A stretch of 64,000 bases of DNA from Zelonia costaricensis (Eukaryota > Euglenozoa > Kinetoplastea > Trypanosomatida > Trypanosomatidae), in the NCBI GenBank assembly GCA_030849075.1, contig JASAOO010003536.1:38236-102235 (forward strand), in the 5' to 3' direction. Under the pieces are notes generated by a model, which had not been told where the DNA came from, searched no databases, and saw nothing but the letters and a program-made list of their open reading frames with translations. Both the position numbers and the translations under genes were made by a program. This document shows, piece after piece, positions 58,697 to 64,000 of this stretch. Each line of letters starts with the position of its first letter. Position 1 is the first letter of the stretch.

Positions 58697-60541
58697 CTAC
58701 TTGAGCAGCTTTACCATCAGCGTGCAGGTCTTCTCGACGCCCATGCTCGCGAGAGTGCGCTGGTGCTCCTTCCACTCGCGCTTCTCCGGAAAGGCTTGAT
58801 AAAGCTCGTACTGCACCGCCTGAAAGGTCGGCACTGCCGCGACAAACTCCCTGCGCAGCGCGGCGACCGTGTCGTCTGGTGCCATGTGCAGCGTGACCTT
58901 CTGCCCACTCGGCGTGCGGATGAGGAAGGCGATGAGGTGGCCGAGCACCATCGGACAGGCCACGGCGGCAGCGGCGGCTGGTGCGCCCTCTGGAGACGCG
59001 CTCTGCTGCACCACGGCGCGGCGGTACGCCGCCTCCGCAGCGCTGACGTGCTTTACCGTCCCCGACGCGGGCGACTCGGTGGTCGAGCCCTTTGCGGCTA
59101 TCCCCATAAGCGCCGCCACGCCCTCGCGCACCGCGACAAGCTGCCCACCCGCGGTCACCTTCTGCGCCGGCACTCGCTTGAGGAACTCGTCGGCACTGAC
59201 AGGGGTGTAGCCTGCGCCGCTCTTGTGCTCGTCCAGCGTGTGCACGCGCTGCTGCCCGTCGCCGCCACCAAGACGTCGGCCCCCTTCCTTCGGGAACGAG
59301 GGCCCGGCTGCCGATGGGGTGGCGGAGCTGCTGCTGGGGTTGCTGCCGCGCACCGCACCGTTCTTGTCCGTCTCGCACGTTTCCGTGGTGCGGTCCGTCA
59401 CCTCTATCGGGAATCCGTCGGGGTACTTCTCCTTGAATTCGTAGGGGTAGTAGCCTTCCGTCAGGTCGTCGAGAAAGGCGTCACAGAGGGCCCAGCCGTA
59501 GGGGCGGAAGGGGCCCTGGTTGACGCAGATGCCGTTCTTGTACAGCACGACCCGCACCACGTCGCGCTCACGGATGCCGGCCTGATTTCCCTGCTTCACG
59601 ACACCCTTCCAGCCCACGTAGTCGGACAGGATGCGGGCATTCTTGCGCAGAAGCTCCACGTCTACCGTCTCGGCCGAGTGCCGGCGCCCGCGCTGCTGCT
59701 GCTGTGATGGGGAAGGGAGGCCTCCCGCATCCGTGCGCCGTGCGCCAGGGGCGGCGTTGGCGGCGGGTTCGGGCGAGACTCCTCCTTTCTGCGGGCTGAA
59801 GAGCACGGTGCCGGGGCGGGCGGTGTTCAAAAAGTGCGTCGGAGCCGCCGGCGCCGCCCCGCTCCCCGCAGAGGCGGCAGTGGCGTCGCCAGCGCCGTCC
59901 ACGAAGTCGCCACCAAAAAGGTCGAACGCGGCGGCAGGCGGCGTGGCGGCCGGGCTGCTACCGGTGGTGGCCTGCGTACCGCGCTCGCCGTGGCGGGGCC
60001 CCCCGCTGCCGTGGGCAACCTCCATCTCGCGCAGCTGCGCCTCAAGCAGCTCCTTCTCGTCGTAGAGCGTCAGCACGGCTGTCTCGGCTTCCTCGCGCAG
60101 CTGCCGTTCGTGCTGGTACCGGTCGTTGAGCTGCCGGTACTTGGTGTGCAACTCCTGTAGCTCGGCCTGGTAGGCCCGGTGCTTCGCCTCCAGGTCCTTG
60201 AGCCGACTCGCCATCGCGGTGACGAGGTCGTCGCCGTTTGTGTTGCTGCCGCTGCGGACGCGGGATCGGAGCTGGTTCGCGAACGGCTCCTTTTCGGGTG
60301 CAACGTCGCCGGCAGCACCGGGAGAAGGGTGAGGCTGGCGCGGGTGGTCCATTGCTGACGGCGAGGCCCTGCGCGGCCGCAGGACGTCGTGAAGCAGCTC
60401 CCGTCGCGTCGCATCATCGAGCACGTCAGGGGCGAGCAGAAGCGGGTCGGCGCCGCCGTTCGCCTTCTTGCGCGGCGCGCCCGGCCTGAAAAGCTGCGGC
60501 GAGCCCAGCGGTTTGGAGGCCCGCTGGCGTCCCTGGTCCAT
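58697..60541 (-). CDS. UBXN11-like p97/VCP adaptor (coiled coil, SEP, UBX)
   Basis: A 614-residue protein. Residues about 108-175 are a coiled coil (MASRLKDLEAKHRAY onward). Residues about 325-390 match a SEP domain: VVRVVLYKNGICVNQGPFRPY then EKYPDGFPIEV, the typical end. Residues about 535-614 fit a UBX domain: LIAFLIRTPSGQKVTLHM, a helix AALRREFV and the terminal strand LMVKLLK; YQAFPEKREW occupies the loop that usually carries Phe-Pro-Arg to grip p97, and the FP pair is present. Coiled coil, SEP, UBX is the order in UBXN11 (socius) rather than p47, which has a UBA domain instead. It should recruit p97 to a client or cytoskeletal site. Low-complexity linkers at 190-290 and 395-500 are typical for this genome. 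Confidence 0.8.
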   Translation of the reverse strand: MDQGRQRASKPLGSPQLFRPGAPRKKANGGADPLLLAPDVLDDATRRELLHDVLRPRRASPSAMDHPRQPHPSPGAAGDVAPEKEPFANQLRSRVRSGSNTNGDDLVTAMASRLKDLEAKHRAYQAELQELHTKYRQLNDRYQHERQLREEAETAVLTLYDEKELLEAQLREMEVAHGSGGPRHGERGTQATTGSSPAATPPAAAFDLFGGDFVDGAGDATAASAGSGAAPAAPTHFLNTARPGTVLFSPQKGGVSPEPAANAAPGARRTDAGGLPSPSQQQQRGRRHSAETVDVELLRKNARILSDYVGWKGVVKQGNQAGIRERDVVRVVLYKNGICVNQGPFRPYGWALCDAFLDDLTEGYYPYEFKEKYPDGFPIEVTDRTTETCETDKNGAVRGSNPSSSSATPSAAGPSFPKEGGRRLGGGDGQQRVHTLDEHKSGAGYTPVSADEFLKRVPAQKVTAGGQLVAVREGVAALMGIAAKGSTTESPASGTVKHVSAAEAAYRRAVVQQSASPEGAPAAAAAVACPMVLGHLIAFLIRTPSGQKVTLHMAPDDTVAALRREFVAAVPTFQAVQYELYQAFPEKREWKEHQRTLASMGVEKTCTLMVKLLK

Positions 60542-61223
60542 CGCGCCACGCGGGAGCTTCGGTCACAGCAGTGAAGACGCAGGGGGGTAGGGGCGGAGGG
60601 GACGGAGGGAGGAGAGGGCGGGGCAAAAGACAGCAGAGGGGCGAGGCGAGGGATACAGCAGAAGATTCCAAGTGAAGTGAGAAAAAAGGGAAGGCAAGCG
60701 GTGACGGTGCGTCGCGGGAGCTGAAAGATGAAGAGGGGTGTGCTCCAGGTATGGGGTGTACTGTTTCCGCTGTGAAAATGCAGAGACAAGGGCGGTGCAG
60801 AGGAGGGAGAGATGTGATGAGTGGAGGCGGGAGGAGGAGGGGCCAAGGGGGGGGGGGGGAGCCGGGGCGGGAAGGGTACACGACTGGGGAAAGGGTTCGG
60901 AGACGGAAGCCACGTGCTTGTTGCAGCCAGAACAAGCGAGCAACCTGTTTTCCTTTCGTCCCGTTCGGGACCCTCTAGCGCAGAGCTGGCGAGCACGGCG
61001 GATATGAGCAGCGGCGTGCAGATGCACTCCGTGCCACCTCTTTGTTTGTCTCTTCATTTTCGAAATCGAGCGTTTTCTTTTTCCATGAGCAGCATGCAGC
61101 CGGCAGGCCATTCACGGTCGTGCGACCCCACAGAGGGCACAGCAACGCCTTTTCTTCGTGACGAGCGGCACCCTCGTGCAGCGAGCCCGCGATTCGATCG
61201 CGCTGTCAGGAGACATTCGTTTT
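60542..61223. other. Spacer between the MRH-protein and UBX-adaptor genes
   Basis: C/T-rich on the minus strand over 60590-60680 and 60800-60870 (with a G-run on plus near 60847-60860). Suitable trans-splice material; no gene seen. Confidence 0.5.
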
Positions 61224-62498
61224 TCAATCCACGAAGACGCAGGGTACGGGGTTCACCTGGAAGCTGTCGAGCTCCTGCTCCCACCCGCACACGAGCTCGC
61301 TCATCACCTCCACGTTGTACTCGCACAATTGCCGAGCCTCCGTCACCGTCCACATCGACATCTTGTGCGTCTCCTTGGGCGACCGGTGCGACGGGCAGCG
61401 GAAGCGCACCACCGTCTTCCAGAACGCGTCGTCGGGGCGCACCGATCGAGCTGGTGGCACTGCCCGGTGCGTGTGGTTGGGGCGCCGCGCACCCGTCTCC
61501 AGCATCTCGGCCAGGGTTGTGTAGTGCGTCCTGCACGGGCTCGTCGACGGGTACCAGCTCTCCCACGCCAGGTATTCGCTGTTCCAGCGGGGCTTTGAGA
61601 GGCGCGGGTGGTAGCCGCCGATACGCTCGAAGACACCGGCGTAGCGGGGGTTCTGCAGGACTGCGTTGCGGCTTGACGGGCTGGTGTGCATCGCGTGCAG
61701 AAAGTCAAGCACGCTCGGCTCGGCAGGGGCGCTCTCGGCGCTCGCACTGTCACTCTCTCCGTGTCCGCTAGCCGGGGGTTGCAGCAGGTGCTTAAGCCGC
61801 TCGTGCTGGACCCGGTAGACGACGCCGGCGGGGCAGAGCTCGTAGTAACGTTCCACCCCTGTCAGCGACTTCTCCCCGTCACCGTAGAGGCACCACGCCG
61901 AGGTGGCGCTCACCGCCGTGTGCCACCACCGCTCCAGCGCGTCCGCCATCGCCGTATGGTGGTCGGCGATGTAGCGACGCCGCAGCTGCGCCTGCTCCGT
62001 TCGATTCTGCGGGAGCGGCAGACGGCAGTGGAGAAGGATGGGCTCAGCTGGCGCAGCCACACCAGCTCTGCGTGGGCGCTCCTTGCTCCACAGCACCCAC
62101 TCCCCCGAGAGACGGCAGCGGAAAGGCAGCGGCGTGTCCATGACGTGGGCGCCGCGGTACGCCATTCCTGTTGAGACCCGCTCGTCCACGGCGTAGTGAG
62201 ACGGCGTAGCCGACACCTCTGCCCCCCTCTGCGCCGAGACCGCGTCGATGTCGTCGTCCATGAGGCGATAACCCCCACGGGCCACGGTGAAGAGGCTGCC
62301 GTTGGGGGCGTTGTAGAAGTCCTTGTGCAAAACCGGATCCGTGTCAACCGCGTCTAGCAGGACGATGGTGTACGCGTCGGCGCCAGACCAGCCGCGAGCG
62401 CTCATCGTGAGACATGACAGCAGCGCAAGCAGCGCCAGTGCCCCGCGCGCGGTCAAAGAGCGACTCGGCGGCGTACGTGGATGTGCAGGGGCAGCCAT
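61224..62498 (-). CDS. OS-9/Yos9-like ER lectin with MRH-type domain
   Basis: A 424-residue protein with an N-terminal signal peptide: a basic stretch, hydrophobic ALALLALLSCL and likely cleavage near residue 36. The body contains paired Cys and MRH-type landmarks: WWHTAV and WCLYGDGEKSLTGVERYYELC in the first half and, at the end, TVVRFRCP then VTEARQLCEYNVEVMSELVC, which matches the closing part of MRH domains (Glu387, Cys392, Tyr394). Sequons lie at residues 66, 165 and 341. MRH proteins such as OS-9/Yos9 read trimmed mannose on misfolded glycoproteins for ER-associated degradation; glucosidase II beta is the alternative. There is no KDEL-like end. The frame starts at ATG 62615, but a C/T tract and CCCAG lie inside that extension, so the ATG at 62498 is preferred. 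Confidence 0.6.
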   Translation of the reverse strand: MAAPAHPRTPPSRSLTARGALALLALLSCLTMSARGWSGADAYTIVLLDAVDTDPVLHKDFYNAPNGSLFTVARGGYRLMDDDIDAVSAQRGAEVSATPSHYAVDERVSTGMAYRGAHVMDTPLPFRCRLSGEWVLWSKERPRRAGVAAPAEPILLHCRLPLPQNRTEQAQLRRRYIADHHTAMADALERWWHTAVSATSAWCLYGDGEKSLTGVERYYELCPAGVVYRVQHERLKHLLQPPASGHGESDSASAESAPAEPSVLDFLHAMHTSPSSRNAVLQNPRYAGVFERIGGYHPRLSKPRWNSEYLAWESWYPSTSPCRTHYTTLAEMLETGARRPNHTHRAVPPARSVRPDDAFWKTVVRFRCPSHRSPKETHKMSMWTVTEARQLCEYNVEVMSELVCGWEQELDSFQVNPVPCVFVD

Positions 62499-64000
62499 GT
62501 GTAGACGGCTCCTGGGTCGACGGCGGCGTAGAGGGGGGAGGGCGTGGTGAGGTGACGGGGCAGAGAGACGGCGTTGAAGCAAGGTGGGGTCGAAGGAGAG
62601 AGAAAAAACGGACATTGCGAGGCGGGCGAGGGCATAGGCACGTCCACGTTCGCATGCGCCACGCGACCTAGATCTCGATCAACACATGCGTCTACACAAA
62701 CTGGTGCGCTTGATCCACTTGGGGGGAGCGACGGGGACGCTCGCAGAGGAAAGCTGCCACAGATTGTCGTGACGCTCAATGCGTTCGTCCGGCGGTCTAT
62801 GTTGCCGGATACTAAAGCGCGATGTGCCACTGTGGGCTCACCGCTCCCTCCCCACCCCCAAAACGATGGTTGCGCTACACTTGCGGAATCGCTTTCTCTA
62901 AACTGCTTTTCTTCATCACCGAATACGGGGAACACGGCATACGCAAAAACGATGATGGGGATCTCAGACTGGCGTTGGTCTGAGTCTGAGGAAAGCAAAA
63001 GGGTCGCGCACGCGGTAAATGTTTCGCTGCGAAGAGTGCGAGGTGGAGGAGGAGGAGGCAGTACTTTCGCTTGGCTTCACGTGTGTCGAGTGACCTTGTT
63101 TCGCATGCAACAAGCGCATCGCCCAGCGGACTGGAGTGTCCGCAAAAGCCGCACGCCGCAGCGCGCACCCGCACCGAACACGCACTACGACGGGAGAAGA
63201 AAAACACACATAGACGGCAAAAAAAAAGAAAAACGTTGGCGGTGGGCTGCTACGCGAGTCGCACCATCACACTCGTTTACGCGGCCTCTCGTACCCTACC
63301 ACCCCACACCCAAAAAGACGTAAACCAATACGCGAAGTCCACGGCGGTGGTCAGGGATATAATAGCATGTAGTACGGCGCTCGCACCCTCCCGCCAGCCA
63401 CGGGTCGGGACGGGGGTGAGGGGGAAAGGGACAGAAGAGGAGGAAGAGCTCCGAGGACGCAGCTCGTGGTCGAACTAGGAAGGACGCAAGAACACGACAG
63501 ACGAGGAACGGAGGCTCTCATCCAAGTGGCGAGGCTCAGCTCAGACGAAGAAGGGTTGGAGAGAGGTACAGACACGACGCTGTCGGAGAAGAGAACGGAA
63601 AAAAGGAAGAAACGCAGCCAGTGTGGAAGGGAGGGGGACTGGGAACATGAAGCTTGACGGAAAGCGAGTTTCGTGTGCAAGAGGGCAGGCGCTTCAGCGG
63701 GTCAGCACGTTCACAGCGGGCGGGGCAAGAACGGGAGAGACTACGATAAACCATTGGCTCTACACGAGGCAGGCCTGTTTATTACAACACAAGCGCTGCG
63801 AACGGCTGCGGACGCACGCGGCGAGTACTCTGTGGAGGCGGGACTCACAGAAATAAAATAAGAGGAGACGTGAGAAGAAAGAAAGCAACGCAGCAGCAAG
63901 GGGGATTCGCGCTCACTTGGAAGTGAATTGAGATTGAAGGGGCTCGTGCCGCCCCCTCCTCGTTACCAGTGGAAGCGGGAGCTGGCTGCTTGCACAATGT
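62499..64000. other. 1.5 kb upstream of the MRH-protein gene to window edge
   Basis: Holds the acceptor above and probably the 3' UTR of the next gene upstream, which lies outside the window. A-runs near 63222-63229 and mixed repeats; no gene-like frame. Confidence 0.5.
62511..62606 (-). promoter_or_regulatory. Predicted trans-splice acceptor of the MRH-protein gene
   Basis: A T-run and long C/T-rich stretch on the minus strand are followed by CGACCCAG about 14 bases before ATG 62498. The upstream ATG at 62615 lies before this tract and would be removed by splicing. Confidence 0.5.

Noticed and set aside
62499..62615. Start of the MRH protein at ATG 62615
   Set aside because: The extension would encode the pyrimidine tract and splice acceptor and would bury the signal peptide about 55 residues in.
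1..64000. tRNA, rRNA or CRISPR-like arrays
   Set aside because: No cloverleaf with A and B boxes, rRNA-like stretch or spaced direct repeats was found on either strand by eye. A tRNA scan would settle this.

Overview
The window looks like nuclear DNA of a trypanosomatid of the Leishmania group (Leishmaniinae). All 20 protein genes lie on the minus strand, none shows an intron, and coding DNA is GC-rich. The spacers carry long pyrimidine tracts on the minus strand followed by AG just before each start ATG, as expected for spliced-leader trans-splicing, plus many (CA)n/(TG)n and homopolymer runs. Several genes are kinetoplastid-specific, notably a KKT2 kinetochore kinase. From memory, the run KKT2 ... 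PTP - NDH2 - PRPP synthetase - BCS1 - selenophosphate synthetase resembles a stretch of Leishmania chromosome 36; I could not check this. Transcription runs from high to low coordinates as one polycistronic unit, and neither end of that unit is in the window.

In transcription order (right to left): an OS-9-like MRH-domain ER protein (61224-62498); a UBXN11-like SEP/UBX p97 adaptor (58697-60541); a TylF-type methyltransferase (56867-58042); splicing factor SF1/BBP (55609-56472); selenophosphate synthetase (53894-55087); a BCS1-type AAA ATPase (51608-53422); PRPP synthetase (49069-50145); alternative NADH dehydrogenase NDH2 (45200-46801); an unusually long 4.3 kb spacer; a tyrosine phosphatase (39376-40911); a WD40 protein with an N-terminal PCNA-binding (PIP) box (37016-38668); COQ5 (35620-36486); KKT2 (30614-34411); a long coiled-coil protein (26480-29065); a protein with a nuclear-type basic/acidic insert and C-terminal zinc ribbon, possibly TFIIIC90-like (22126-25356); a GST-fold protein (19202-21079); a mitochondrial RbfA-like protein (17130-18245); a very large likely pseudokinase (11618-15742); a small protein built from a degenerate LY repeat (8496-9083); a LisH/HEAT protein resembling RELCH (4287-7400); and an APE2-type AP endonuclease (997-3252).

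The genes do not form one pathway, as is normal for kinetoplastid polycistrons. Four products probably act in the mitochondrion (BCS1, NDH2, COQ5, RbfA-like). Two carry PCNA-binding-like motifs (the WD40 protein and the AP endonuclease). Two sit in ER/p97 quality control (OS-9-like and UBX adaptor). Reported starts are the first in-frame ATG; several open frames run further upstream only through GTG or through the splice-acceptor tract. Plus-strand open frames look like shadows of the minus-strand genes. I saw no tRNA, rRNA, CRISPR or intact transposon. Two N bases (38953, 50870) and a poly-G-rich stretch near 38.7-39.4 kb mark weak assembly.
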